Below are positions 25,614 to 34,836 of a stretch of 64,000 nt of DNA, one piece after another. Location: positions 1 to 64,000 of the forward strand of contig CANJKA010000002.1 of assembly GCA_947474675.1 (NCBI GenBank), given 5' to 3'. The stretch is from Flavobacteriales bacterium (GTDB lineage Bacteria > Bacteroidota > Bacteroidia > Flavobacteriales_D > Crocinitomicaceae). A model generated the notes under the pieces. The model saw nothing but the letters and a program-made list of their open reading frames with translations. It made no database searches and was not told the origin of the DNA. Position 1 is the first letter of the stretch. The number at the start of each line of letters is the position of its first letter. The translations under genes and the position numbers were made by a program.

Positions 25614-27389
25614 ATGTCGAAAGAGTCTAAAATTAGCATTTCAATATTTAAACGTCTCGTAACGTATGCTTTGCCTTATAAAAGATACTTTTTTACGGCT
25701 CTTATTGGCGTACTATTAATTGCATTAAGCAGTGTCTTTAGACCAATTCTTATTGCTGATATGATCGATAAATTCATCATAAAAAGTAAAAATGGAAATG
25801 CTTTATTATTTTGGACATGCACAATTATTGGAATGCTTTTCATTGAAGCGATATTACAGTTTACCAGTTCTTATTTCAGCAATTTATTAGCTCAAAGTAT
25901 CATTAGTGATTTACGTAAAAAACTTTTTGCTCATATCATATCATTTCGAATGCGTTATTTCGATAAAACCCCAATTGGAGCTTTGGTTACACGAATTGTA
26001 TCAGATATGGAAGCAATATCCGAAGTTTTTTCGACTGGTTTAATTGATATTGTTGGCGATTTAATTCTTTTACTTGCTGTTTTAATAATGATGTTTATTA
26101 TGAATTGGCATCTTACATTATTAGTGCTTATTTCAATTCCTTTTTTAATTATTGCGACTAAAATCTTCGCCAAATCGATGAATAATTCTTTTATTCAAGA
26201 AAGATTACAAGTTACTCGTTTAAATACATTTGTTCAAGAAAGAATTACTGGAATGTCAATTGTTCAATTATTCAACCGAGAAAAACAGGAATTTGAAGGG
26301 TTTAAAGAAATTAATCAAGCTCACAGAAAAGCACACCTAAATGCTATTTGGGCTTTTTCAATATTTTTTCCAGTTGTTGAAATTTTGAGTTCTTTATCGG
26401 TTGCTTTTTTATTAGTTTACATTGCTTTTCAGGTAGAAGGTGTTTCAAAAGCTGATATGAAATCACAATATCTTGAAATAATCAAATTCACTTTTTGGAT
26501 AAATATGTTATTCCGTCCAATTCGACAATTGGCTGATAAATTTAACATTCTTCAAAGAGGTGTTATCCGTGCAGAACGAGTCTTTGAAATAATAGATATA
26601 AATGAACATATCCAAGAAGAAGGAACTTTGTCTAAATGTGATTTCAACCAACCAATTATTTTTAAAAATGTTTCATTTGCTTATCAAAATGAAGAGTGGA
26701 TTTTACAAAACATAAATTTAACTATTAAGTCAAATTCAACCGTTGCTTTTGTGGGTGCAACAGGTGCAGGAAAATCCTCAATCGTCAACTTACTGGGTCA
26801 CTTTTACGAGTTTCAAAAAGGGGAAATTTATATTGGAGAAACAAAAGTTCGTGATTTAGAATTATCCTATCTTAGAAATAATATTGCAATTGTTTTACAA
26901 GACGTTTTCTTATTTTCTGATTCTGTACACAATAACATCACCTTAGGAAATGAAGCGATTTCAAGAGAGGAAGTTATTGCGGCATCAAAAGCAATTGGAG
27001 CACATACTTTCATTGAAAAATTACCTGATGGATATGACTATCATGTAGGTGAAAGAGGAGGTGTTTTATCTGTTGGACAAAGACAGTTATTAGCTTTTAT
27101 TAGAGCTTACGTATACAATCCAACTGTTTTAATTCTAGATGAAGCAACCTCAAGTGTGGACAATGAATCGGAAGAAATGATTCAAAAAGCAACTGAAGAA
27201 TTAACGAAAGGAAGAACATCAATTGTCATCGCTCATAGAATTTCAACCATACAAAAAGCAGATCAAATTATTGTTCTTGATAAAGGCGAAATAAAAGAAC
27301 AAGGGTCGCATTCAGAATTAATAGCAAACAATAGTTTTTACAAACGACTATATACCAAACAATTTTCAGAACAAACAAACAATGGATAA
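25614..27389 (+). CDS. ABC transporter, fused permease and ATPase (exporter type, MsbA-like)
   Basis: A half-transporter of 591 residues. Six transmembrane helices fill about 18-320, with the coupling-helix region FDKTPIGALVTRIVSDMEAISE. The ATPase domain has Walker A VGATGAGKSS, the Q-loop VLQDVFLFSDS, signature LSVGQRQLL (Val in place of the usual Gly), Walker B VLILDEATSSVD and switch His IAHRIS. It probably works as a homodimer exporting lipid or drug. The start sits only 5 nt past a perfect -7 box, so the mRNA is probably leaderless. The 3' end overlaps the next gene by 8 nt. Confidence 0.88.
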   Translation: MSKESKISISIFKRLVTYALPYKRYFFTALIGVLLIALSSVFRPILIADMIDKFIIKSKNGNALLFWTCTIIGMLFIEAILQFTSSYFSNLLAQSIISDLRKKLFAHIISFRMRYFDKTPIGALVTRIVSDMEAISEVFSTGLIDIVGDLILLLAVLIMMFIMNWHLTLLVLISIPFLIIATKIFAKSMNNSFIQERLQVTRLNTFVQERITGMSIVQLFNREKQEFEGFKEINQAHRKAHLNAIWAFSIFFPVVEILSSLSVAFLLVYIAFQVEGVSKADMKSQYLEIIKFTFWINMLFRPIRQLADKFNILQRGVIRAERVFEIIDINEHIQEEGTLSKCDFNQPIIFKNVSFAYQNEEWILQNINLTIKSNSTVAFVGATGAGKSSIVNLLGHFYEFQKGEIYIGETKVRDLELSYLRNNIAIVLQDVFLFSDSVHNNITLGNEAISREEVIAASKAIGAHTFIEKLPDGYDYHVGERGGVLSVGQRQLLAFIRAYVYNPTVLILDEATSSVDNESEEMIQKATEELTKGRTSIVIAHRISTIQKADQIIVLDKGEIKEQGSHSELIANNSFYKRLYTKQFSEQTNNG

Positions 27390-28245
27390 TTTAATTGGAT
27401 TAAAAGTAGGAGGTGTTCCAGAACATTTCAATCTACCATGGAGATTAGCAATAGAAGAAGGTGCATTCAGTAATATTGGTTTAAAATTACACTGGAGTGA
27501 TATGGGTGGAGGAACGGGTCAAATGATTCGAGGATTAGAAACAGGATCATTAGATGTTGCTATTTTATTAACTGAAGGAATTACCAAAGCAGTACTTCAA
27601 GGATTAGATGTGAAAATAATTCAAGTATACGTTACAACTCCTCTTCACTGGGGAATTCATGTACCTTTTCATTCAGTCATTCAAACAATGGATGACTTAA
27701 AAGGTCAAACTTTTGCGATTTCTAGAGAAGGATCTGGTTCGCATTTAATGTCTTATGTAAAAGCAGATCAGGAAGGCTGGGAAACAGACAATCTGAAATT
27801 CAATGTTGTTGGAGATATATATGGAGGCCTTTGGGCATTAGAACACAATGAAGCTCAAGCTTTTTTATGGGAAAAATACACAACATTTCCTTACACAGAA
27901 CAAGAAAAATGCAGATACATTGACGAAGTTGTAACACCTTGGCCCTGTTTTGTAATTGCTGTAAGAACTGAAGTATATGAAAAATATTTCAATGAATTAA
28001 AAGCAATGTGTACGATCGTAAACAAGAAAGCAATTTCTGTTAAAAACGATGAAGATACTGTTGAGGTTATGAGTTGGAGATACAATTTAAGATCAGATCA
28101 AGTAGAAAAATGGTTGTCTGAAACAGATTGGAATTACAAAGGAATTGAATACCCTTTGGCATTCGAACAAACAATTCAATATTTATTAAAATTGAATTTG
28201 ATAAGTCAAGAAGAATCCGAAGATTGGAGAACAAAATTATTTTAA
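27382..28245 (+). CDS. PBP2-fold substrate-binding-like protein (Ca3427/NMT1-like), no signal peptide
   Basis: A 287-residue protein with a type 2 periplasmic-binding fold. It starts directly with the fold: LKVGGVPEHFNLPWRLAIEEGAF, the typical strand-loop-helix, then SDMGGGTGQMIRGLETGSLDVAILLTEG and GQTFAISREGSGSHLM. It resembles the cytosolic Ca3427-like/NMT1-THI5 branch, including the absence of a signal peptide. The gene overlaps the ABC exporter by 8 nt and lies 5 nt before hemH, so the three are co-transcribed. Ligand unknown; a heme or thiamine link is speculation from context. Calling it the transporter's binding protein is doubtful because it would stay in the cytoplasm. Confidence 0.7.
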   Translation: MDNLIGLKVGGVPEHFNLPWRLAIEEGAFSNIGLKLHWSDMGGGTGQMIRGLETGSLDVAILLTEGITKAVLQGLDVKIIQVYVTTPLHWGIHVPFHSVIQTMDDLKGQTFAISREGSGSHLMSYVKADQEGWETDNLKFNVVGDIYGGLWALEHNEAQAFLWEKYTTFPYTEQEKCRYIDEVVTPWPCFVIAVRTEVYEKYFNELKAMCTIVNKKAISVKNDEDTVEVMSWRYNLRSDQVEKWLSETDWNYKGIEYPLAFEQTIQYLLKLNLISQEESEDWRTKLF

Positions 28246-28250
28246 AAAAG

Positions 28251-29276
28251 ATGAAAAAAACTGGCGTTTTATTAATTCAACTAGGAACACCGAATAGTCC
28301 TAGCGTAAAAGATGTTCGAATTTATTTACGTGAATTCTTAAATGACCCTCGTGTCATTGATATTCCTTGGTTGCCAAGAAAATTATTGGTAAATGGAATT
28401 ATAGTTCCTTTTAGAGCCCCAAAATCGGCTAAAATCTATAAAGAATTGTGGAAATTTGGAGATGGAGTATCACCTTTGATGACACATACTGAAAGCTTAA
28501 AAAAACTACTTCAAGAACGCTTTAATGCAGGAGAAGTTAAGATCGAAATGGCAATGCGTTATCAAAATCCATCTATGGATGTGGTTCTTGAAAGAATGAA
28601 AACTGAATTGTATGACCAAATTATCATCATTCCACTTTTTCCTCAATATGCAAGTGCATCAACAGGATCTGCAGTTGAAAAAGCGATGAAAATAATTCAA
28701 AAATGGTGGGTTATTCCTGAAATAAATATCGTTAGTCAGTTTTATGATAATCCTTCGTTTATTGATGCAATCGTAGACAGAGCTAAGGCATTTAACTTAA
28801 AAGAATACGATCACATTATTTTTTCTTACCACGGTTTACCAGTTAGACAAGTAGATAAAATTTACGATGGAGAAACGGACACTTGTAAAGATCATCCATG
28901 TGACAAAGAGATCAACGCAACCAATAAATTTTGTTACAAAGCAACATCTTTTGCTACGACAAGGCTTATTGCTGAAAAATTAGGTTTAAAAGAATCAGAT
29001 TATACGGTAAGTTTTCAATCGCGCTTAAATAAAAAGTGGTTGGAACCGTTCTCTGATAAAGTGGTAGAAGAATGGGGGAAAAAAGGGGCGAAAAAATTAT
29101 TAGTATTTAGTCCCGCTTTTGTTGCTGATTGCTTAGAAACAATCATTGAAATCGGTGGAGAATACCAAGAGATCTTTGAAGAAAATGGTGGAGAAAAAAT
29201 TCAATTGGTTCCAAGTACCAATGACCATCCGAAATTTGTTGATTGTTTAGAGGAATTGGTAAAGAATAGATTGTGA
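28251..29276 (+). CDS. hemH: Ferrochelatase
   Basis: Inserts Fe2+ into protoporphyrin IX (or coproporphyrin III) in the last steps of heme synthesis. 341 residues. Visible: start KKTGVLLIQLGTPNSPS, the PLFPQYASASTGS substrate segment, catalytic His in FSYHGLP, and SFQSRLNKKWLEPFS. Cys-rich CKDHPCDKEIN follows the catalytic loop. The start at 28251 is chosen over an in-frame TTG at 28224 that overlaps the previous gene. The window also encodes several heme enzymes (NorB/C, NirS), which this enzyme would help supply. Confidence 0.94.
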   Translation: MKKTGVLLIQLGTPNSPSVKDVRIYLREFLNDPRVIDIPWLPRKLLVNGIIVPFRAPKSAKIYKELWKFGDGVSPLMTHTESLKKLLQERFNAGEVKIEMAMRYQNPSMDVVLERMKTELYDQIIIIPLFPQYASASTGSAVEKAMKIIQKWWVIPEINIVSQFYDNPSFIDAIVDRAKAFNLKEYDHIIFSYHGLPVRQVDKIYDGETDTCKDHPCDKEINATNKFCYKATSFATTRLIAEKLGLKESDYTVSFQSRLNKKWLEPFSDKVVEEWGKKGAKKLLVFSPAFVADCLETIIEIGGEYQEIFEENGGEKIQLVPSTNDHPKFVDCLEELVKNRL

Positions 29277-29543
29277 TTTAGATAAGAAAATGAAGTTTCA
29301 GTTGCTTAAAGGAAAAATAGTAGACTTTACAATTGAAAAAATGTTATTAAATATCGATGATGGCAGGAATTTACGAACAAATCTCTCCAGTATTTACGAA
29401 TGTTGCAAATATAATTGCATTGACAAGTGTCTATATTTAATTTGAAAAAAGTTTATTATTTGCATTTTTTTCGATAACAAAAAAACATTGAAGGATTGTT
29501 GAATCTACTATTTTTGATTATCTTCAGTAGAAAAAAGATAAAT

Positions 29544-30200
29544 ATGACCTTTAATTCTAAAATTCATCACCGCCGTTCTATCCGTTTGAAAGGATATGAT
29601 TATTCACAACCAGGTTTGTATTTTATTACGATTTGTTGTCAGGATAGAATTAACAGATTTGGAAATGTTGAAAATGGCAAAATGGTATTAAATGAATTAG
29701 GGCACATTGCCCATAATGAATGGCAAAAATTAACCGAACGTTATTTAAATATGGATTTGGGCGCATTTCAAATAATGCCAAACCATATCCATGGAATAAT
29801 ATTATTGAAAGATACATCCCTAGGGACAGGGTTCACCCCTGTCCAAAATGAAATGATATCCCAAAATGAAATGGAATTTCAAAATAACGATGGCATTTGT
29901 ACCATTGAACGTCATGGGGAAAACGAACGCAACGGGGAAACCACCATAGAGGTAACCGCAAGGGTTGCCACTACGGCGGCGATACCCGACATTGTTGGTG
30001 CATATAAATCGTTGGTTGCAAACGGCTGTTTGGCAATTTTTAAATCATATAATCAAACGATGGGAAAATTATGGCAACGAAATTATTACGAAATCATTAT
30101 TCGAAACGAAAAATCATATCAAAACATTTCTGAATACATCATCAATAATCCTACAAAATGGCAGAATGATAAATTTTATTTAAATAAAAATACACGTTAA
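29544..30200 (+). CDS. REP-associated tyrosine transposase (RAYT)
   Basis: A 218-residue Y1 HUH nuclease of the RAYT group, which is linked to mobilising REP palindromes. It opens with the family's HHRRSIRLKGYDYSQPGLYFITICCQD, has the HUH metal site in MPNHIHGII (His81/His83), and a C-terminal RNYYEIIIRNEKSYQNISEYIINNPTKW segment with the candidate catalytic Tyr198. The linker between these parts (about 93-147) is not conserved, and its DNA holds two hairpins (29824-29844, 29951-29969). The N-terminal start is well supported by the family start. No flanking inverted repeats mark a classical insertion sequence, so it looks like a single-copy domesticated gene. Confidence 0.85.
   Translation: MTFNSKIHHRRSIRLKGYDYSQPGLYFITICCQDRINRFGNVENGKMVLNELGHIAHNEWQKLTERYLNMDLGAFQIMPNHIHGIILLKDTSLGTGFTPVQNEMISQNEMEFQNNDGICTIERHGENERNGETTIEVTARVATTAAIPDIVGAYKSLVANGCLAIFKSYNQTMGKLWQRNYYEIIIRNEKSYQNISEYIINNPTKWQNDKFYLNKNTR
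29824..29844. repeat. REP-like hairpin inside the RAYT gene (1)
   Basis: GGACAGGG-TTCAC-CCCTGTCC, a perfect 8-bp GC-rich stem inside the coding sequence, followed by two direct copies of CCAAAATGAAATG. Confidence 0.6.
29951..29969. repeat. REP-like hairpin inside the RAYT gene (2)
   Basis: GGTAACC-GCAAG-GGTTGCC, a 7-bp stem (one G-T pair) with a GCAA-type loop, as in many bacterial REP units. It lies in the unconserved linker of the transposase. Confidence 0.55.
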
Positions 30201-30259
30201 AATATTAGACATACACTTTTTTCATTTAACTGATTTCAAGTCAGATGAGATTTTAATAT

Positions 30260-30267
30260 TAATTTTG
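30260..30267 (+). promoter_or_regulatory. -7 box (TAATTTTG)
   Basis: Exact TAnnTTTG match about 100 nt upstream of the secreted YD-type gene, giving a leader that contains the inverted repeat at 30333-30360. Confidence 0.5.
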
Positions 30268-30332
30268 CTGGAATTTTTGAAAAAGAGCTATTAATTAATA
30301 AAACACAAATAAAATCTGTAACCAATCTTAAC

Positions 30333-30360
30333 TTTTAAGTTATACACACATAACTTAAAA
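30333..30360 (+). promoter_or_regulatory. 11-bp inverted repeat in the leader of the secreted YD-type gene
   Basis: TTTTAAGTTAT-ACACAC-ATAACTTAAAA, a perfect dyad ending 9 nt before the ATG at 30370. It may be an operator or an RNA hairpin that covers the ribosome-binding site. Confidence 0.55.
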
Positions 30361-30369
30361 AAAATACGA

Positions 30370-31539
30370 ATGAAAAACAAACTAACCACAATCGCTAGCA
30401 GCCTACTATTAACTTTAAATAGTACAGCTCAATCAGGATATCAATATGAAAATTATTTTTCATATTTTGCTAATACTCCTGCCTCTGAATTGTTGAATCA
30501 AAGAAACAACACAATAGATTATAACAATATCTTCTATACAGAAGAAAAAAAAGCAAAAGATAAAAGAATAGAATTAAAACTATCTGGAACAAGTGTTAAA
30601 TCAACAAACAAAAAAGGGAAAATTAAATATTCAAGTGACACTAAATTCAATTCTAAAGGAAGAGTAATTGAATTTAATGATTCAAGAGGAGGGCAAACAA
30701 TTCGTTATAATTCTGATACGATCATCACTGAAAACATCACATTCAGTAAAAAACAGTACTCAAAAATCACATACCATCAAGAAAATACCACCACAACCAC
30801 AAGAGAAACAAACAAGGACAATAAACTAATCAAAGAAAACATCATAACTAAGAATGAAAAAGGTCAAACAATAAGTAATTTTTCACGATTTGGTAAAAAA
30901 TTGGAATTTTCTACAGAATTCAAAATCTTCTATAATTCAGAAGGTAAAATAGAAAAAAGACAACATTTTAAAAATGGGATATTAGAACATGAATGGACGT
31001 ATGACTGCAGTGATCAAGGTAAATTAATGAAAAAAGAAAACGTGTATGAAAGTTCAACCTGTAAATGGGTTGAGGAAAAAAATGATGGATCATATATTTC
31101 CTATTCACGAGAATTATCAAATGGAAACTCTTACTTATCAAAATATGAATTCAACAAAGATTCTGTTCCTCTTTCCGTTAAAGTTTATTTACAAGACACT
31201 ATTCTAATTTCTCATTCAGAAAAAATAGGTACAACTGAGATTGTAAAACATTATAACACAAAAGGTAAGTTGATCAATCTGAACACAATAATTACTAATA
31301 GTGAAGGTCAACGAATTTTTTGTCAAAAAACAAGATTTGGGTTAATCAAACACACCTCAATTATGACCTATGAATATGATGAAAATGGAAAAATGACATT
31401 ATCTACAAATTCGTATAATAGAAATATTATTCATTCAAAAGCATATAAATATGAGGAAAATGGTATGATCAACGCCTATTCATCTTCTAAAAATGGTGAA
31501 ATAATTTCTACAACTGAAATTTTATACACTTATAATTAA
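30370..31539 (+). CDS. Secreted protein with YD-type repeats, unknown function
   Basis: A 389-residue protein with a signal peptide (MKNKLTTIASSLLLTLNSTAQ). It contains degenerate beta-hairpin repeats of the toxin_YD/RHS style: FNSKGRVIEFNDSRGGQTIR, HYNTKGKLINLN and MTYEYDENGKMTLS. These repeats fold into elongated beta sheets in RHS proteins, but no toxin tip, core-cleavage domain or T9SS signal follows, and the protein ends just after them. It is probably an envelope protein of its own rather than an RHS fragment. The leader carries a strong inverted repeat at 30333-30360. Confidence 0.6.
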   Translation: MKNKLTTIASSLLLTLNSTAQSGYQYENYFSYFANTPASELLNQRNNTIDYNNIFYTEEKKAKDKRIELKLSGTSVKSTNKKGKIKYSSDTKFNSKGRVIEFNDSRGGQTIRYNSDTIITENITFSKKQYSKITYHQENTTTTTRETNKDNKLIKENIITKNEKGQTISNFSRFGKKLEFSTEFKIFYNSEGKIEKRQHFKNGILEHEWTYDCSDQGKLMKKENVYESSTCKWVEEKNDGSYISYSRELSNGNSYLSKYEFNKDSVPLSVKVYLQDTILISHSEKIGTTEIVKHYNTKGKLINLNTIITNSEGQRIFCQKTRFGLIKHTSIMTYEYDENGKMTLSTNSYNRNIIHSKAYKYEENGMINAYSSSKNGEIISTTEILYTYN

Positions 31540-31609
31540 TAGAATTTATTTTTTAACAAAAATATAACTAAACTTAACATTAAACTTAACACTTTTAACA
31601 TAAATTGTT

Positions 31610-31617
31610 TACCTTTG
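31610..31617 (+). promoter_or_regulatory. -7 box (TACCTTTG) for the M16 protease gene
   Basis: Exact TAnnTTTG match 22 nt upstream of the ATG at 31640. Confidence 0.6.
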
Positions 31618-31639
31618 ATCAACTAAAAAAAATAAAAAA

Positions 31640-34510
31640 ATGAAATTTTTAATCACGATTTTCCTATTTATTGGATTAACTGCCTTTTCACAAAATGAAT
31701 CACTAACTGTCAAAAAAATTGTTCTAGAGAATGGTTTTACAGTATTTTTAAATCAAGACCCAAATGCAAAAGATGTATATGGAGCAGTAGTCGTAAAAGC
31801 TGGAAGTAAAAATGATCCTGCAGATGCAACTGGTATGGCCCATTATTTAGAGCATTTATTATTCAAAGGAACAACCGTTCTTGGAACAACCGATTATGCG
31901 AAAGAAAAACCATTTATGGATTCTATCATCTTTTACTATGACTTATTAGGAAAAACAAAAGATGAAGCAGAAAGAACTAAAATCCAACAATTAATTAATA
32001 ATCAAAGTGTTGAACAAGCAAAATATGGTAAACCAACTGAATTTGATAAATTAATCAAAAGTATTGGAGGAACAAATTTAAATGCTTTTACAGCGAATGA
32101 CATGACAGTTTATCACAATGAATTTCCTGGAAATCAAATTGATAAATGGTTAGAATTATATTCAGAGAGATTTCAAAATCCAGTATTTAGATCATTTCAA
32201 TCTGAATTAGAAGTTGTTTATGAAGAAAAAAACAGAGGAATGGATAGCCCATTTCAAAAAGTTATTGAAGAATTACACGAACAATTATTCAAAACTCATC
32301 CTTACGGAACACAAAGTACAATTGGAACAACTGAACATTTGAAAAATCCATCTTTAACAAAAATGTATGAATATTTCAATACCTATTATGTTGCAAACAA
32401 CATGGCTTTAGTACTTTCAGGAAATTTTGATCTAGAAAAAACAATTCCAATTATCATTGAAAAATTCTCAAAATTGAGATCAGCTCCGATTCCAGTTTTC
32501 CCTGACTATGCATCCAGTAAATTCGACAAAACAGAATTAATTGAAGTAAAATATACCCCAATTAAAGTTGGATTATTAGGGTACAAAACATTTGCAAAAG
32601 GAAACAAAGATGAAATAGCTTTTGACATCTGTTCTAGTTTATTGCAAAATGAATCTGAAACAGGAATCTTAAATAAATTAGCCTTAAATGGTGAAATTAT
32701 GCAAGCTGGGAAATTTCCATTAACATATAATGATGATGGAGCTCTTATAATGTTTTATATCCCAAAATTAGTTGGACAATCATTCGAAGAAGCTGAAGCT
32801 TTGGTTTTAAATTCAATAGAAAAAATTAAAAAAGGTGATTTCACTGATAATGATTTACTGATTATTAAACAAGAATTTCTTAGACAAAGACAAGAAGGTT
32901 TAGAAAGTGTTGAAAGTAGAGTCATGAATCTTGCTCAACTATTTAGTGAAGGAGCAACTTGGGAAGAATATCTTAAGCAAATCGATGAAATTCAAAAAGT
33001 TACCAAAGAAGATATTATAAGAGTAGCAAAAACTTATTTTATTGATAATCATTTGATATACCGTTCTTCAATGGGATTCCCTAAAAAAGAAACTATTCAA
33101 AAACCAGGATTTAAAGCGGTAATTGCTAAACAAACTGAAGATTCACAATATGCTAAAGATTTCATAGCTTCTATCACTTCTTCTGATTCACCAAGAATTT
33201 TAGATTATAACAAAGATGCTCAATTGATACAAGTAAATCCTAGTACACAATTATATGTAACAAACAATCCTACCAATAATTTATTTACCCTTAAAATGGA
33301 AAGAATGGTAGGACAAGATTCAATTAAAAATTTAGATGTTGCGAGTGCATTATTTAATCAATTTTATACAAAAGAACTGTCTAGAGATAAATTAAAAGAA
33401 GAGTTTGCATTATTAGGAATCACTTATTATGCATCTGTAAGTGGATCACGTTTTACGATTTCGTTTAACGGATTAGAAAGTAACTTTGAAAAAGGTCTTC
33501 CTCTAATGAAAGCGTTAATGTATGATCCAATTATTGATGAAAAATCAATTGAAAGTATCAAAGAACAAATGTTATCAGAAAGAAAATCTGAATCAAAAGA
33601 TCCAAGTTCAATGGGTAGAATGTTATTAGATTATGCACGATTTGGAAACGATTCTGAAAACTTAACTCGTTTAACAATCAAACAAATTGAAGCTTTAGAA
33701 AGTCAAAAAATCCTTGCTGATTATAAAAAAATCTACTCTTATAATACGAATTGGCATTTTGTAGGAACTACCTCTTCAAATAAAGTTCAAGAAATGATTT
33801 TTTCTGTTTTCCCCAAAGAAAATACGAATAGAAAAGTTTTACTAGCTGATAAGAAAACGGAAGCAATTACTAAAAATAAAATTTATGTAATCAATGACAA
33901 AAATGCGGTTCAAAGTCAAGTTTACTTTGTAATTAATACTCCAAATTTTTCAAATAGTCCATCTGATAAGGTAAAAGCAGAAGCATTCAATCAATATTTA
34001 AGTGATGGTTTTTCTGGAATCTTGATGCAAGAAATCAGAGAGTATAGATCATTGGCTTATTCAACTGGCGGATCATTTATTAGTCCAGTTATCAAAAACA
34101 ATCCTGGTGTATTTTATGCATACATTGGTTGTCAAGGCGATAAAACAAATGATGCGGTTACAATTTTAGATAGTATCTTAAAACACATGCCGATTAAGCC
34201 TGAAAGAATAGAAATGATTAAATCGGGAATGATTAATTCAATGACTTCTAATTTGCCTGATTTTAGATATATTTCAAGTACAATTGAAAGAGGAAGACAA
34301 CTTGGATATACACAATCTCCATTAATTGAAGAATATAAATTGTATAATACCTTAACTTTCGATGACATTATTAAATTCTATCAACCAAATATTCAAAACC
34401 AACCAAGAGTAATAACAATCTATGGTAATTTGAAAAAAATAGATAAAAAGAAATTGAAAAAATACGGTGAAATTGTAGAATTGAAATTGAAAGATATTAA
34501 AACAGATTAA
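31640..34510 (+). CDS. M16 family zinc metallopeptidase (insulinase-like), secreted
   Basis: A 956-residue two-halved M16 peptidase with a signal peptide (1-18, ending TAFSQ). The first half has the inverted zinc motif HxxEH (HYLEH, residues 68-72) and the downstream Glu-rich segment ELEVVYEEKNRGMDSP with the third ligand. A charged insertion (DSIIFYYDLLGKTKDEAERT) follows the motif. The second half (about 520-940) is the inactive M16C-like partner domain, with RSLAYSTGGSF close to the R..Y pair used for substrate binding. It is likely periplasmic. A promoter and a strong terminator frame the gene as a single unit. Confidence 0.88.
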   Translation: MKFLITIFLFIGLTAFSQNESLTVKKIVLENGFTVFLNQDPNAKDVYGAVVVKAGSKNDPADATGMAHYLEHLLFKGTTVLGTTDYAKEKPFMDSIIFYYDLLGKTKDEAERTKIQQLINNQSVEQAKYGKPTEFDKLIKSIGGTNLNAFTANDMTVYHNEFPGNQIDKWLELYSERFQNPVFRSFQSELEVVYEEKNRGMDSPFQKVIEELHEQLFKTHPYGTQSTIGTTEHLKNPSLTKMYEYFNTYYVANNMALVLSGNFDLEKTIPIIIEKFSKLRSAPIPVFPDYASSKFDKTELIEVKYTPIKVGLLGYKTFAKGNKDEIAFDICSSLLQNESETGILNKLALNGEIMQAGKFPLTYNDDGALIMFYIPKLVGQSFEEAEALVLNSIEKIKKGDFTDNDLLIIKQEFLRQRQEGLESVESRVMNLAQLFSEGATWEEYLKQIDEIQKVTKEDIIRVAKTYFIDNHLIYRSSMGFPKKETIQKPGFKAVIAKQTEDSQYAKDFIASITSSDSPRILDYNKDAQLIQVNPSTQLYVTNNPTNNLFTLKMERMVGQDSIKNLDVASALFNQFYTKELSRDKLKEEFALLGITYYASVSGSRFTISFNGLESNFEKGLPLMKALMYDPIIDEKSIESIKEQMLSERKSESKDPSSMGRMLLDYARFGNDSENLTRLTIKQIEALESQKILADYKKIYSYNTNWHFVGTTSSNKVQEMIFSVFPKENTNRKVLLADKKTEAITKNKIYVINDKNAVQSQVYFVINTPNFSNSPSDKVKAEAFNQYLSDGFSGILMQEIREYRSLAYSTGGSFISPVIKNNPGVFYAYIGCQGDKTNDAVTILDSILKHMPIKPERIEMIKSGMINSMTSNLPDFRYISSTIERGRQLGYTQSPLIEEYKLYNTLTFDDIIKFYQPNIQNQPRVITIYGNLKKIDKKKLKKYGEIVELKLKDIKTD

Positions 34511-34528
34511 TAATCTGAAAATAAAAAC

Positions 34529-34564
34529 AAAAAGGGTTTGCCAAATAATTGGCAAACCCTTTTT
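34529..34564 (+). terminator. Rho-independent terminator after the M16 gene
   Basis: A perfect 16-bp stem (AAAAAGGGTTTGCCAA / TTGGCAAACCCTTTTT) with loop ATAA, ending in T residues 19 nt after the stop codon. Confidence 0.9.
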
Positions 34565-34565
34565 G

Positions 34566-34583
34566 TTTAAACACACGTTTAAA
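34566..34583. promoter_or_regulatory. Candidate TetR operator, copy 1: TTTAAAC-ACAC-GTTTAAA
   Basis: A perfect 7-4-7 dyad sharing the core TTAAAC-N4-GTTTAA with sites at 34786 and 35537. It sits 254 nt upstream of the regulator's start codon, just past the M16 terminator. Confidence 0.5.
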
Positions 34584-34785
34584 AACAATCAAATAACACC
34601 TCCAACAACTTAAAAGTACAAATCACCGACTCAAATCAACAACTCACCTATTAATATATCTCCATTTTATTTGACAATAATTATTTTTACACTCATATTA
34701 AGCTTTAACAAAAAAAAAAAATTAAAAGTTAAAAATGAATAAAATATAAGAAGAATGTAATTCAAAATAAAAAAAATAATCAAAA

Positions 34786-34803
34786 ATTAAACAAGCGTTT
34801 AAT
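34786..34803. promoter_or_regulatory. Candidate TetR operator, copy 2: ATTAAAC-AAGC-GTTTAAT
   Basis: A perfect 7-4-7 dyad 8 nt upstream of the -7 box of the efflux operon. Bound regulator would block polymerase there, so this is the most likely main autorepression site. Confidence 0.7.
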
Positions 34804-34811
34804 AAATAAGT

Positions 34812-34819
34812 TAATTTTG
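34812..34819 (+). promoter_or_regulatory. -7 box (TAATTTTG) of the tetR-efflux operon
   Basis: Exact TAnnTTTG match 17 nt upstream of the TetR start codon, next to operator copy 2. Confidence 0.65.
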
Positions 34820-34836
34820 CAGTCAATTAAATAAAA

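Noticed and set aside
29280..30369. Complete insertion sequence around the RAYT gene
   Set aside because: No terminal inverted repeats or target duplications seen; RAYT genes are usually single, non-transposing genes.
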